A stretch of 64,000 bases of DNA from Gemmatimonadota bacterium (GTDB lineage: Bacteria > Gemmatimonadota > Gemmatimonadetes > Longimicrobiales > Gaopeijiaceae): positions 62,001 through 126,000 of the forward strand of contig SLCK01000023.1 of assembly GCA_007125845.1 (NCBI GenBank), given 5' to 3'. This document shows positions 9,275 through 18,157 of this stretch, piece after piece. How positions within the stretch are numbered: position 1 is the first letter of the stretch; each line of letters starts with the position of its first letter. Both the position numbers and the translations under genes were made by a program. The notes beneath the pieces were generated by a model. That model was not told the DNA's origin. It did not search any database and saw only the letters and a program-made list of their open reading frames with translations.

Positions 9275-9832
9275 GTGGCGACCTTGTACAAGGACCTCGT
9301 GCCGGAGAACGCGCATCCCGTCAATGTCGTAGAGGGGGTTTCGGAGGCCGAGGTCGCTGCGCATCGTCCAACTCGCCTGCCCCTCTTCGAGGTCTACATG
9401 CGGATGGCGGAAGAGTTGGCCAAGAGGAGCACTTGCCGGCGGCTCTCCGTGGGGACCGTGATCACCGACCCGGGCCTGGAGAACGTCGTCGCGATCGGCT
9501 ACAACGGAAACGCACGGGGGTTTCCCAACGACTGTGACTCTCCGACCCCGGGAGCGTGTGGCTGCATCCACTCCGAGATGAACGCCCTCGTAAAGGCGCC
9601 GGGCGGACTTGCTGACAAGGTGGCCTTCGTCACCGCCTCTCCCTGTGTCATGTGCGCCAAGCTCATGATTCAGGCGCGGGTCAGCCATCTCTTCTATCGT
9701 GAACCCTACCGGGACCCGTCCGGTCTGCAGATCCTGGGTCAGGGGGGCATCGTGGCCGTCCGCTACGATCGTTGGTCGCTTGCGTGGCGAGCGGAGGATT
9801 CCCCCGAAACGCCGGCGGCACCGGCCCGTTGA
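9275..9832 (+). CDS. Deoxycytidylate (dCMP) deaminase family protein
   Basis: A 185-residue cytidine/deoxycytidylate deaminase. The zinc site is complete: IHSEMNAL supplies His and catalytic Glu, and PCVMCAKLM supplies the two cysteines. The segment SVGTVITDPGLENVVAIGYNG matches dCMP deaminase/ComEB proteins. It deaminates dCMP to dUMP, the substrate for thymidylate synthase; the flavin-dependent synthase ThyX is encoded at 57970. GTG 9275 is 7 bases after the typA stop, implying one transcript. It converges with the P1 peptidase gene; the 73-base gap is GC-rich with no clear terminator. Confidence 0.88.
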   Translation: MATLYKDLVPENAHPVNVVEGVSEAEVAAHRPTRLPLFEVYMRMAEELAKRSTCRRLSVGTVITDPGLENVVAIGYNGNARGFPNDCDSPTPGACGCIHSEMNALVKAPGGLADKVAFVTASPCVMCAKLMIQARVSHLFYREPYRDPSGLQILGQGGIVAVRYDRWSLAWRAEDSPETPAAPAR

Positions 9833-9905
9833 CCGGTAGCGGCCGCCGCGCTGTAGTGGGCCGCCGCCGGCCACCCCAGTGCAACAAACCCTGTTCCGGA
9901 AATCT

Positions 9906-11081
9906 TCAGGGGCGTCCGATCACACCGTGGGCTTCGAGGACGGTGATCACCTCGTCAATCGGGATCGCTTCCGCGGTAGTGCCGTCGACACCGGTGACCG
10001 TAGTGGCCTTGAGGAGCGAGTTCACGACGGCCTCCTCCGTCGCCTCCAGCGTCCCCTGGAAGAGCGCCGAAGTGCGGGCGTTGGGGAGATCGACCAGGGC
10101 GCGCAGCTCCTCGCCTCCGCCGCGCCGCACCCCCTCTGCGGTGGAGAAGGCGATCACGTAGTCCCCCGAACCGTTCCCGGCAAAGGCCCCCGTTCTCGCC
10201 AACCCCATCATCGCCCGCGCGGCCAGGCGTTCCAGGTTCCGATCGGAAAGGGGAGCGTCGGTCGCGACCACGATCATGATCGACCCGTCGCCTGCATCCG
10301 ATCCCTCTACCGCACCCTGGAAGGAGTAGCGTCCGAGCGCCTGGCCGACGGGGGCCCCGTCGATGGTGAGGATGCCTCCGAAGTTCGATTGGACCAGAAC
10401 TCCAATCCGGAAGCCTCCAAGCGATTCGGGCAGGACACGGGAGGAGGTTCCGATTCCGCCCTTCCATCCGAAGGCCCGCGTTCCCGTCCCCGCCCCGACC
10501 GAGCCTTCCGCGACGGGGCCCTCCGCGGCGCCTTCGAGCGCCTCGACGACGTGCTCCTCCCGGATCGGCCGAGCCCGAATGTCGCTCAGTCCACCGTCGT
10601 TCGTCTCCCCGACGAGGGGATTGATCGATCGCACGCCTTCCATCCCGGGTCGTCGAAGCAGCCAATCGACCATCGCGTCCGCCGCGTTCCACACGCACAG
10701 CGTGCAGGTGAGGAGGATGGGGGTTTCGAGCTCTCCGAGCTCGCGCACCTGGGTGATCCCGATGAGCTTTCCGAATCCGTTCCCGACATGGATTGCGGCG
10801 GGTACCCGTTCGCGGAAGAGATCTCCACCATGCGGAAGGATCGCGGTGACCCCGGTCCTCACACCGGGGTCCTCCGAGACGGTCGCATGACCTACCCGCA
10901 CCCCCGGTACGTCCGTGATCGCGTTGTGCTCACCCGGGGTGAAGATGCCGATCTCGATGCCTAGATCTCGGGCTCTGGGGCGATCGTCCGGTGCCTCAGG
11001 CATCGCCTGCCCCTCAAGGGGAACGACGAGGAGCGCGAGGGCGAGGGTGGTGAAGGAGAACGGATGCATGGGTCGCCCCAT
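9906..11081 (-). CDS. P1 family (DmpA/BapA) N-terminal nucleophile aminopeptidase, secreted
   Basis: 391 residues with a signal peptide (TTLALALLVVPLEGQA). The P1/S58 fold is shown by NAITDVPGVRVGHATV, the family's N-terminal signature, and by GSVGAGTGTRAFGWKGGIG. In DmpA-type enzymes the bond before a conserved serine is cut autocatalytically, making an N-terminal Ser nucleophile. The later NGSGDYVIAFS segment is also conserved. Known members release N-terminal D-, beta- or small L-amino acids. The gene lies 18 bases after cyoE on the same strand and is probably read through from it. A second in-frame ATG at 11069 is equally good as a start. Confidence 0.87.
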   Translation of the reverse strand: MGRPMHPFSFTTLALALLVVPLEGQAMPEAPDDRPRARDLGIEIGIFTPGEHNAITDVPGVRVGHATVSEDPGVRTGVTAILPHGGDLFRERVPAAIHVGNGFGKLIGITQVRELGELETPILLTCTLCVWNAADAMVDWLLRRPGMEGVRSINPLVGETNDGGLSDIRARPIREEHVVEALEGAAEGPVAEGSVGAGTGTRAFGWKGGIGTSSRVLPESLGGFRIGVLVQSNFGGILTIDGAPVGQALGRYSFQGAVEGSDAGDGSIMIVVATDAPLSDRNLERLAARAMMGLARTGAFAGNGSGDYVIAFSTAEGVRRGGGEELRALVDLPNARTSALFQGTLEATEEAVVNSLLKATTVTGVDGTTAEAIPIDEVITVLEAHGVIGRP

Positions 11082-11099
11082 TGTCGAGGAAGGTGGTCC

Positions 11100-12032
11100 T
11101 CACAGGCCGGGCGATCCCGGCAACGTGTCTATGAGCATGAGGCCGAGCAAGAGAGGCTGATAGGCGAGCGAACCCAGGAAGACCCGCCTCACGTTCTTCC
11201 GGGTCATCGATCTCTGCGCCGCCCAGGACCACCAGACGAGTACCGTGCCCAGGACCGTGGCTCCGGCGAGGTACAGGACCCCGGTGATGGCCAGCAGCGT
11301 GGGGAAGAGGCTCACGGCCAACAAGGTCATCGAATACAGGATCATCTGGTTCCCGATGAACCTTCCGTCCGGATCGGCGGGTGGGGCGAGAAAGAAGCCG
11401 GCCCGCGCATAGTCCTCCTTGAGGAGCCACGCGAGAGCGAGCACGTGTGGGATCTGCCAGAGAAACGCGATGGCGAACAGCGCCAGTCCGCCGACTCCGA
11501 TCTCGCCGGTCGCCGCGCTCCAGCCGATCAACGCCGGCATGGCACCGGGCACCGCGCCCGCGAAGGTCGCCGAATAGGACCTGGACTTGAGCGGCGTGTA
11601 GACGAGGTTGTATGCCGCGGCCGAGAACAGGGTGAGAAGCGCCGGAAGGAAGCCCACCGTAAGCCAGAGTTGGACCACGCCCGCGGCGAGCAAGGTCAGG
11701 CCGAAGAGGAGGGCGCGACCGGCGGTCAGGCGCCCCGAGGGAAGGGGGCGCCTGCGCGTGCGCTCCATCAGGGCGTCCACCTTTCGCTCGAGGTACTGAT
11801 TGAGCGCCAGAGCGCCAGCGGTTGCGAAGAGGGTGCCCGATACGGTGTGCAGGAGAGGTACGACTTGAGGGCGGCCCGCGGCGGCCACAAAGTACGCGAC
11901 CCCCGCAGTCATCATGACGAAGGCCGCGATCCCCGGCTTCGTCAGCTCGTAGTAAGCCCTGACCCGCGAGGAGGCGGGACCGGCCGCCGTCGCCGGCGCG
12001 GACATCGGACCAGCTTGGTTGGAATCGGTCAC
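11100..12032 (-). CDS. cyoE: Protoheme IX farnesyltransferase (heme O synthase)
   Basis: UbiA-superfamily integral membrane prenyltransferase, 310 residues with about eight to nine hydrophobic segments. The first prenyl-diphosphate/Mg motif is visible as NQYLERKVDALMERT followed by RRPLPSG, and SYSATFAGAVPGAMPALIGW is typical of CyoE/CtaB. It adds farnesyl to heme b to make heme O for terminal oxidases. No oxidase subunits or SCO-like genes are adjacent; the other heme genes of the window (hemE, hemH) are 44 kb away. It is divergent from the TonB-like gene, with 219 bases between them in which I could not pick a convincing promoter. Confidence 0.92.
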   Translation of the reverse strand: MTDSNQAGPMSAPATAAGPASSRVRAYYELTKPGIAAFVMMTAGVAYFVAAAGRPQVVPLLHTVSGTLFATAGALALNQYLERKVDALMERTRRRPLPSGRLTAGRALLFGLTLLAAGVVQLWLTVGFLPALLTLFSAAAYNLVYTPLKSRSYSATFAGAVPGAMPALIGWSAATGEIGVGGLALFAIAFLWQIPHVLALAWLLKEDYARAGFFLAPPADPDGRFIGNQMILYSMTLLAVSLFPTLLAITGVLYLAGATVLGTVLVWWSWAAQRSMTRKNVRRVFLGSLAYQPLLLGLMLIDTLPGSPGL

Positions 12033-12251
12033 GGACCCACGTCAGATGGAGATCCCCGCTCCTGCGCCCATCGAAGTTGTCAACGACCGAGAGAGGGCGC
12101 AACCCGATCAGCCGCCCCGTGCAGGAAACATACACAGGGGTCGGACCGTACTAACGCAGGTGCGGTGCCCGGGGACGACGTTCCCGGCGGAGCCGCAACT
12201 CGGTGCGCCCGACGTGACGCCCCGAACGACCTCTCGGAGCCCCTCTGAGCC

Positions 12252-12977
12252 ATGACTTCACAGCGGGAGCGAGACCAGCAGGCCCGCCACGGGAACGTGA
12301 GCGATCGCCGGAACCGCGAGCGCCGGATCTGGTGGTTTGCCTTTGGCGCGTCCGTCCTCCTGCACGTCCTGATCTTCCTCCTCGGCCCGAGCGGCAGCAT
12401 TCCTGCTTCCCCATTCGCGGCCGCCGGACCGCTGGAGCGCGACTTCGAGGCGGCGGAGGGTGCGTTGCGCGCCGTGGCGCTTTCGTCCGCGCCGCCGGAG
12501 CCCATTCAGCCACCGGTGCTCCCGGAGGTGGAGGTCACCCTCCCGGAGACCGAGTCGCTGGAACCGGAGAGCGATCCCGAGATCGAGGTCGAAGTGCCGG
12601 ATCTACCGGATCCGGGCGTCGGGGCGACCGAAGGCGACGATGCCGACGAAACGACCGAGGTCGGAATCGCGGAGGGACCGGGCGCGGGCGATGCCGGAAC
12701 CGCGGACGAGGGGGTTTCCCGTCTCGTACCTCCGTCTCCCCGCGGCATGATCATTCCGCCCACACACCAGAGCTTGCGAGGACGTGAGATCGAGGTCTGG
12801 GTCTTCGTCAACGAGGATGGGCGAGTCGTCGCTGATTCCACGGAGCTGCGTCCTCCCACCTCCGACCGGGGATTCAATGAGCAGCTCATCCGGGAGGCGG
12901 CGCGCTGGGTCTTTGATCCGGCACGCCGGGACGGCGTTCCGGTCTCCGCCTGGTTCCCCTACACCATCAGCATGTAA
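12252..12977 (+). CDS. TonB-like energy-transducing protein
   Basis: 241 residues. A single membrane anchor (residues about 27-45, WWFAFGASVLLHVLIFLLG) follows a basic cytoplasmic tail. A Pro/Glu/Asp-rich periplasmic linker follows (repeated PEVEVTLPETES-type segments to about residue 160). A C-terminal TonB-type domain comes last (GREIEVWVFVNEDGRVV ... EAARWVFDPARRDGVPVSAWF). This architecture is that of TonB-family proteins, which couple the inner-membrane proton gradient to outer-membrane proteins. No ExbB/ExbD is in the window. The next gene downstream encodes an outer-membrane barrel, a possible partner. Confidence 0.82.
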   Translation: MTSQRERDQQARHGNVSDRRNRERRIWWFAFGASVLLHVLIFLLGPSGSIPASPFAAAGPLERDFEAAEGALRAVALSSAPPEPIQPPVLPEVEVTLPETESLEPESDPEIEVEVPDLPDPGVGATEGDDADETTEVGIAEGPGAGDAGTADEGVSRLVPPSPRGMIIPPTHQSLRGREIEVWVFVNEDGRVVADSTELRPPTSDRGFNEQLIREAARWVFDPARRDGVPVSAWFPYTISM

Positions 12978-13050
12978 CCGGACTCGAAGGACGGTTGTCT
13001 TGCGGCGCCGGCCTCCAATGCGACTCGTCGCCCACCCGAGGCCCTCGACG

Positions 13051-15279
13051 ATGAAGTGCCGTATCCCCTCCCTTCGCACAGCCGTCATGGGTGCCTTCGC
13101 GGTGGCGCTCTCGTGCGGGTCTCCGCTCGGTGCCCAGCGGTCCGACGTTCCCGAGGATCCGATGGAGAGGGCGGAGGCCGCAGTTCCATCCGATACATAC
13201 GGGGACGCCGAGGTGGAGCGAACGCTCCGGCGTGCCTTTGAGGCCCGCCGGCGAACGGTGACCGGGATCGAGAGCTACGAAGCGCGCATCTGGGAAAGGA
13301 TTCAGGTGGGGCTGACCGGAGCCAGCTTTCGGCGGGACCGCGGCCTGTGGACCGAGGAGCGCGCGGCGAGGGTCCGTTGGGAGGAAGGCGAACGCGCGAT
13401 TCGATGGGAGGGGGCGGTACGGGCCTTCCCGGTGGCCGGCCTCAGGAGTGACCAGGACTCCGGGCTGGCCGAGTCCCTCCAGGAGAGCCTTTCCGAGCTG
13501 ACCGGGTGGATCTCGCCCGCGCTCTATGCTCCCGGTTACACGCCGGGGGACGATCGCATCGTTTTCGGAGGCGAGCGGGGAGCCCTGCATCCCGTCTCGG
13601 ATACTGCGGGGGTCCACTACCGCTTCAGCACCGGGGACACCCTCCGCCTCACTCTTCCTCCCGATGGCCGTCGGATCGATCTCGTCGAGGTGCGGGTGGA
13701 GCCTCGGCAAACCATCTCCACCCTGGTCGCGGGGTCCTTCTGGTTCGAGGAAGATGGGGGGCAGCTGGTCCGTGCCTCATACCGGCCCGCCGGTCCGCAT
13801 TACCTGGCGGAGCGATCGGAAGACGGTGAAGAACCGAGAGGGCTGGCCCGGTCCTTCCAGGCGGAGATCCAGCACGTCACGGTGGACTACGGGTTGCACC
13901 ACATGCAGTGGTGGTTGCCCCACCGCATGTCCCTCGCGGTGGAAGTGCGAGCAGGTGACCTTCTTCAGCTCCCACTGCAGGCGGAGTGGCGGATGGACGA
14001 ATACCGGGTCAACGAGCCGCGCAGCGTGGTGTTCGACCCGGCCGAGCTGCCAGAGGGTTGGGAGGAGCGCGTTTCGATGCGGCCGCTGCTCCTCGGCACC
14101 GACGTGGACTCGGATTCTGTGAGAATCGTGACCCTCGTACCGCCTTCCGACCGCCTGCACCTCTCCACTGAGCTGACCTTGACCGGAGAAGGTCGACTCC
14201 TCGCTCCGGGCCTCGTCGGCTTTTCGGACGGGGAGCTCCGGCAGCTCCGGGACGACATCGGACGAATCCTTCCTCCGTCCGCCGTGCTCGCGCCCCGGCT
14301 GGCGTGGGGCGTGGAGGAGGGACTGCTCCGCTACAACCGTGTGGAGGGGCTGAGCCTCGGGGTGGCGGGTGAAGCCCCGCTTGGGCGGGGTCGCTCCGCG
14401 AGACTGGAGGTCCGAGCGGGCACTTCCGATCGCGCACCCCTGGGCGAGCTCCGCTTCCAACGCGGCGCAGATTCCAGGAGGGAGGCCGTTGCGGTGTATC
14501 GCAGGCTCTCGCATTCCTCCGACTGGGGCAATCCGTTCACTCTGTCGTCTTCGCTCGCCACCTTCGTCACCGGTCGGGACGACGGCGAATACTTCCGGAC
14601 CACCGGGATCGAGCTCATCGTGTTCCGGAATGAGCTTCCCGGATCTCCGGAAGCCAGACTCTTTGTCGAGACCCACGATTCGGTCGAGCGCACGACCAGC
14701 TTCCACCTGGCGGGGCTATTCGGCGGCGGCTCGTTGCGCGCGAATCGCCCCGTGCGGGAGGGGACCTGGTCCGGGGGAGCGCTCTCACTTCGAGGCAGTC
14801 GCAGCGCGTCCCCCGGAGCCCTGGAGCTCTTCGGCCGCAGCCGGATGGAGGCCGCCTGGCGAGATGAAGCGAGCTACCGACGTCTCCTCCTCTCCGGGGG
14901 CGTCAGTCGGGAACTGGGTCCGCTCGCAGTGGGGCTGGAAGTCGGTGCGGGCGCCGGATGGGGCGCCCTTCCTCCGCAGCGGGAGTTTCACCTCGCGGGG
15001 TCGTCCACGGTGCGGGGCGTCGCCCCGGGGTCGATCGTCGGAGAGAGCCACTGGTTCGCGCGGGCGGAGCTGTCCCGAGGCACTCCGGCCGCGCGCTTCG
15101 TTCTCTTCTCGGACCTCGGCTGGGCCGGGGCCAGGACGGATTGGGGCTCGGGGCGGCCGGTCCGGACAGCCGGGATTGGATTCTCCCTCCTCGACGGCCT
15201 GATCCGCCTCGACCTCGCCCGCCCGATCGAGTCCGGCCGCTCCTGGAGAGGCCACCTCTATCTGGACGGAATCCTGTGA
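13051..15279 (+). CDS. Outer-membrane beta-barrel protein (Omp85/surface-antigen-like C terminus)
   Basis: ATG 13051 is preferred: GAGG lies 9 bases upstream and it begins a signal peptide (TAVMGAFAVALSCGSPLGAQ). An in-frame ATG at 13018 has no ribosome site. The 742-residue product has an N-terminal part with FEARRRTVTGIESYEARI, then beta-rich sequence. Its last ~300 residues alternate like a barrel, with FHLAGSSTVRGVAPGSIVG, FVLFSDLGWAG and a terminal RLDLARP ... HLYLDGIL, all reminiscent of Omp85/TamA or DUF5686 proteins. Function is unknown; assembly or transport of an envelope component is plausible. Confidence 0.75.
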   Translation: MKCRIPSLRTAVMGAFAVALSCGSPLGAQRSDVPEDPMERAEAAVPSDTYGDAEVERTLRRAFEARRRTVTGIESYEARIWERIQVGLTGASFRRDRGLWTEERAARVRWEEGERAIRWEGAVRAFPVAGLRSDQDSGLAESLQESLSELTGWISPALYAPGYTPGDDRIVFGGERGALHPVSDTAGVHYRFSTGDTLRLTLPPDGRRIDLVEVRVEPRQTISTLVAGSFWFEEDGGQLVRASYRPAGPHYLAERSEDGEEPRGLARSFQAEIQHVTVDYGLHHMQWWLPHRMSLAVEVRAGDLLQLPLQAEWRMDEYRVNEPRSVVFDPAELPEGWEERVSMRPLLLGTDVDSDSVRIVTLVPPSDRLHLSTELTLTGEGRLLAPGLVGFSDGELRQLRDDIGRILPPSAVLAPRLAWGVEEGLLRYNRVEGLSLGVAGEAPLGRGRSARLEVRAGTSDRAPLGELRFQRGADSRREAVAVYRRLSHSSDWGNPFTLSSSLATFVTGRDDGEYFRTTGIELIVFRNELPGSPEARLFVETHDSVERTTSFHLAGLFGGGSLRANRPVREGTWSGGALSLRGSRSASPGALELFGRSRMEAAWRDEASYRRLLLSGGVSRELGPLAVGLEVGAGAGWGALPPQREFHLAGSSTVRGVAPGSIVGESHWFARAELSRGTPAARFVLFSDLGWAGARTDWGSGRPVRTAGIGFSLLDGLIRLDLARPIESGRSWRGHLYLDGIL

Positions 15280-15286
15280 CCACCTC

Positions 15287-15309
15287 GGCAGACGGTGCCG
15301 CCGTCCGCC
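15287..15309. terminator. Candidate bidirectional terminator hairpin
   Basis: Inverted repeat GGCAGACGG / CCGTCCGCC, with one mismatch and a 5-base loop, lies in the 57-base gap between the convergent barrel gene and the Kdo-kinase-like gene. There is no U-tract, so activity is inferred from the stem and position only. Confidence 0.4.
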
Positions 15310-15336
15310 ATCGGCCATAGCGCCATCGGTCACCGT

Positions 15337-16149
15337 TCAGATCCGGTTGAGCTCCTCCTCGAGCGCCCTGCGTTCCGCCGGGGTCAACGGGCGGCTGGTT
15401 GCACGCTCCCATTTGCTGAGGGAGCGTAAGACCCGCCGCTTCATCCTTCGGCCCGAGGCGGGACTGGATCCGCGGCGGCGGAGTCGGCAGCGGTCCAGGT
15501 CGAGCAGGTGGATCCGGGGGGGGCGTCTGCCGGCGAGCGTCACGCCTCGCTCCTGCTGTACGAGGAAGTTTTTGAGGTTGAGGTCGGGGTGCACGATCCC
15601 GATCGCGCATAAGCTGGCCACGAGTCGACCGACCTCCCTCAGGACCGCGATCCGGAACGGTTCGGACGTCGGGTCATCGTCCGCGCCGAACAGGAGCTCG
15701 GCCACGTCCACGCCGTTCGGGACGTACTCCGTGATCAAGTCTCCCCGGTAGAAGGCGCCTGCAGGGTAGTAGGCCGCCGCCAGGACCTGTGGCGTAGGAA
15801 CGTCGAGGGCTCGCAGCTGCTCGCTGACGACGGCTTCCCGAAAGGGTCGGGGCACGCCCACACGAAGGTACCTGTCACCCAACCCGGAAGCGATCGTTCC
15901 TCCTCGCACGTAGTGGCGCACGACCCGGTCCACCGGCGGCGAGCGGAGGAGGAAGACCGGTGCTCTACCTTCCAGCTCGGCGTGCCCCTCAACCTGGGCC
16001 CTGGCCACCTCGTAGAGGCGCTCGCCTGCCGACAATCCGTTGCGCACCCAGGCTTCGATCTCGGGGCGCGTCCAGATGGTCGCGTGATCGCGGCGGATCT
16101 CCCGGAATCCTTCCGGGGGCCGGGGGATCTGGACTGGCATCGCGCTCAT
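15337..16149 (-). CDS. Lipopolysaccharide core kinase, KdkA/WaaP-like
   Basis: 270 residues of a small protein-kinase-fold enzyme of the Kdo kinase/heptose kinase group. VVRHYVRGGTIASGLGDRYL closely resembles the KdkA glycine-loop region. The catalytic loop is visible as GIVHPDLNLKNFLV, with the metal-binding Asp in HLLDLDRCRL. Such enzymes phosphorylate the inner core of lipid A-Kdo from the cytoplasmic side. The gene is divergent from msbA, with about 110 bases between, and this places it in a lipopolysaccharide assembly neighbourhood. Which core sugar is phosphorylated cannot be told. Confidence 0.8.
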   Translation of the reverse strand: MSAMPVQIPRPPEGFREIRRDHATIWTRPEIEAWVRNGLSAGERLYEVARAQVEGHAELEGRAPVFLLRSPPVDRVVRHYVRGGTIASGLGDRYLRVGVPRPFREAVVSEQLRALDVPTPQVLAAAYYPAGAFYRGDLITEYVPNGVDVAELLFGADDDPTSEPFRIAVLREVGRLVASLCAIGIVHPDLNLKNFLVQQERGVTLAGRRPPRIHLLDLDRCRLRRRGSSPASGRRMKRRVLRSLSKWERATSRPLTPAERRALEEELNRI

Positions 16150-16261
16150 GCGTCGGCTCCGGGGGGACGGGCGTTGGCTCTGGAGTTCGCTTGTGGGTAC
16201 CTTTCGCCCGTTCGCATCTCGAAGCCGGACTTCCTGGGTGGCCCCACCGGATTCTACGTAC

Positions 16262-18151
16262 GTGCGTCTCTACCTCAGAATCCTCTCGTACCTGAGACCC
16301 TATTTGTGGGTCTTTCTCGTCGCGGTCCTGGCGACGTCGATCTTCGCGGCCCTCGATGCGTTCTCGCTCGCCCTCCTGATCCCCTTCCTCCGTACCCTTT
16401 TCGCCGACACCGATGCCTCGCAAGAGGGCCCGGTTCCGGACACGCCGGCCGATGCCGCCCTCCTGGACAGCCTCATGGATGGCACCCTGGGCCGCTTCGT
16501 CGATCTGGGGGCGCCGCCGGCGGATGCGATTCAGGGGATCATCATCTTTCTCCTCGGTGTCTTCCTCGTCAAAAACGTCTTCGACTTCCTGCGGACCTAT
16601 CTCGTGGCCTGGATCGAACAGGCGGTGACGCGCGACCTCCGCAACCAGGTATACGGTCATCTGGTGGATCTCGACCTCGTCTTCTTCGCGCGTACCCGCC
16701 TGGGCCAGATCGTGTCCCGGATGACTCACGACGTGGAGCAGCTACGAACGCTCGTCACCAAGGAGTTGGCGCGGATCCTGTCGTCCGTCTTCGAGCTGCT
16801 TGCGGCGATCGGCCTCATGCTTCTGATTTCGTGGAAGCTCACCCTGGCCGCTCTCATCGTGCTGCCTGGGGTCTTCGCCATCTGGGGGCCCTTGCTCAGG
16901 CGTGTGCGCCGGGGGGACCAGACCGTCCTCAATCTTGCCGGCGAGGTGAACAGCCATCTGCAGGAGACCCTCTCGGGGATCCGACTTGTGAAGGCGTCGG
17001 GCGCGGAGGAGCACGAGCGTCGACGCTTCCACAGCCTCACCTGGGATTACTTCAAGCACTTCGTCCGGACGGAGCGCTTCCGGGCGCTGTCTACGCCGAT
17101 CACCGAGATGGTCGGGGCGCTCGGAACGGTGGTCATCCTCTGGTATGGCACCCGCTTGGTCCTGACGGGGGGCGAGATTTCGGGGGAGGAGTTCATCGGC
17201 TTCCTGGCCCTCTCGATGAAGCTCTACTCACCCGTGAAGTATCTGGGGAAGCTGCCCGCGATCCTTCAACCCGGCCTCGTCGCCGCGGAGCGGGCCTTCG
17301 AGTTTCTGGATTCGCCGATCGAGATCCGGACCCAGCCGAGAGCCAGGACCTTCCCCGGTGTCCGGGAGGAGATCACCTATGAAAGGGTGAGCTTCGAGTA
17401 CCTTCCCGACGCCCCGGTCCTGCGGAAGGTCTCCCTGCGGGCACCGGCCGGCTCGGTCACGGCTTTGGTGGGTCCGTCCGGCGCGGGAAAGTCCACCCTC
17501 GTGGATCTCCTGCCGCGTCTCTATGACGTGACCGGAGGGCGGATCCTCGTGGACGGAATCGACCTGCGCGAATTCTCGATTCCGTCTCTGAGGTCGAAGC
17601 TCGGAGTGGTGTCCCAGGACACGGTCCTCTTCCACGATTCGGTCTACGCGAACATCGCCTACGGCCTCGGAGACGTGTCCCTGGATTCGGTCGAGGCCGC
17701 GGCGCGCGCCGCACATGCCCACGAATTCATTCAACGCTTGCCCGACGGCTACGAGACGGTGGTGGGAGAGCGGGGAACGCAGCTCTCCGGCGGCCAGCGG
17801 CAACGCGTGGCGATCGCTCGCGCGATCCTGCGCGATCCTCCGATCCTGATCCTCGACGAGGCCACCTCGGCACTGGATTCCGAGTCCGAGCGCCTGGTCC
17901 AGGACGCGATGGAGCGGCTCCTGTCGGGGAGGACCGTGTTCATCATCGCCCACCGTCTGCCGACCGTTCAGCGGGCGGACCAGATCCTCGTGCTCGACGA
18001 GGGGCGGATCGTGCAACGAGGCACCCACGAGGAGCTCCTGGCCGAGGGCGGCCTGTACCGGCACCTCCACGATCTCCAATTCCAGCCGAGGGTCGAGGCC
18101 GGAGGCACACTTTCCACAGTCCTCGGCCGTGATCGGACGGAGGAGGGGTAG
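16262..18151 (+). CDS. msbA: ABC transporter, MsbA-like lipid A flippase (permease-ATPase fusion)
   Basis: About 629 residues: six transmembrane helices (residues about 15-310) then an ABC ATPase. Walker A is GPSGAGKST, the signature LSGGQRQRVAIARA, and Walker B ILILDEATSALD followed by the H-loop IIAHRLPTVQ. Exporters of this half-transporter type next to lpxL are usually MsbA, which flips lipid A-core across the inner membrane as a homodimer. The start is uncertain. The frame is open back to 16148, but that would overlap the divergent kinase start, so GTG 16262 (first residues RLYLRILSYLRPY) is chosen. GTG 16238 is an alternative. The next gene starts 6 bases after the stop. Confidence 0.88.
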   Translation: MRLYLRILSYLRPYLWVFLVAVLATSIFAALDAFSLALLIPFLRTLFADTDASQEGPVPDTPADAALLDSLMDGTLGRFVDLGAPPADAIQGIIIFLLGVFLVKNVFDFLRTYLVAWIEQAVTRDLRNQVYGHLVDLDLVFFARTRLGQIVSRMTHDVEQLRTLVTKELARILSSVFELLAAIGLMLLISWKLTLAALIVLPGVFAIWGPLLRRVRRGDQTVLNLAGEVNSHLQETLSGIRLVKASGAEEHERRRFHSLTWDYFKHFVRTERFRALSTPITEMVGALGTVVILWYGTRLVLTGGEISGEEFIGFLALSMKLYSPVKYLGKLPAILQPGLVAAERAFEFLDSPIEIRTQPRARTFPGVREEITYERVSFEYLPDAPVLRKVSLRAPAGSVTALVGPSGAGKSTLVDLLPRLYDVTGGRILVDGIDLREFSIPSLRSKLGVVSQDTVLFHDSVYANIAYGLGDVSLDSVEAAARAAHAHEFIQRLPDGYETVVGERGTQLSGGQRQRVAIARAILRDPPILILDEATSALDSESERLVQDAMERLLSGRTVFIIAHRLPTVQRADQILVLDEGRIVQRGTHEELLAEGGLYRHLHDLQFQPRVEAGGTLSTVLGRDRTEEG

Positions 18152-18157
18152 GCGGGG

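Noticed and set aside
9833-9905. GC-rich repeated GGCCGCCGC between convergent genes
   Set aside because: The copies are direct, not inverted, and I could not fold a convincing terminator.
12076-12081. Perfect TTGACA on the minus strand upstream of cyoE
   Set aside because: No acceptable -10 hexamer at 16-19 bases; not called as a promoter.
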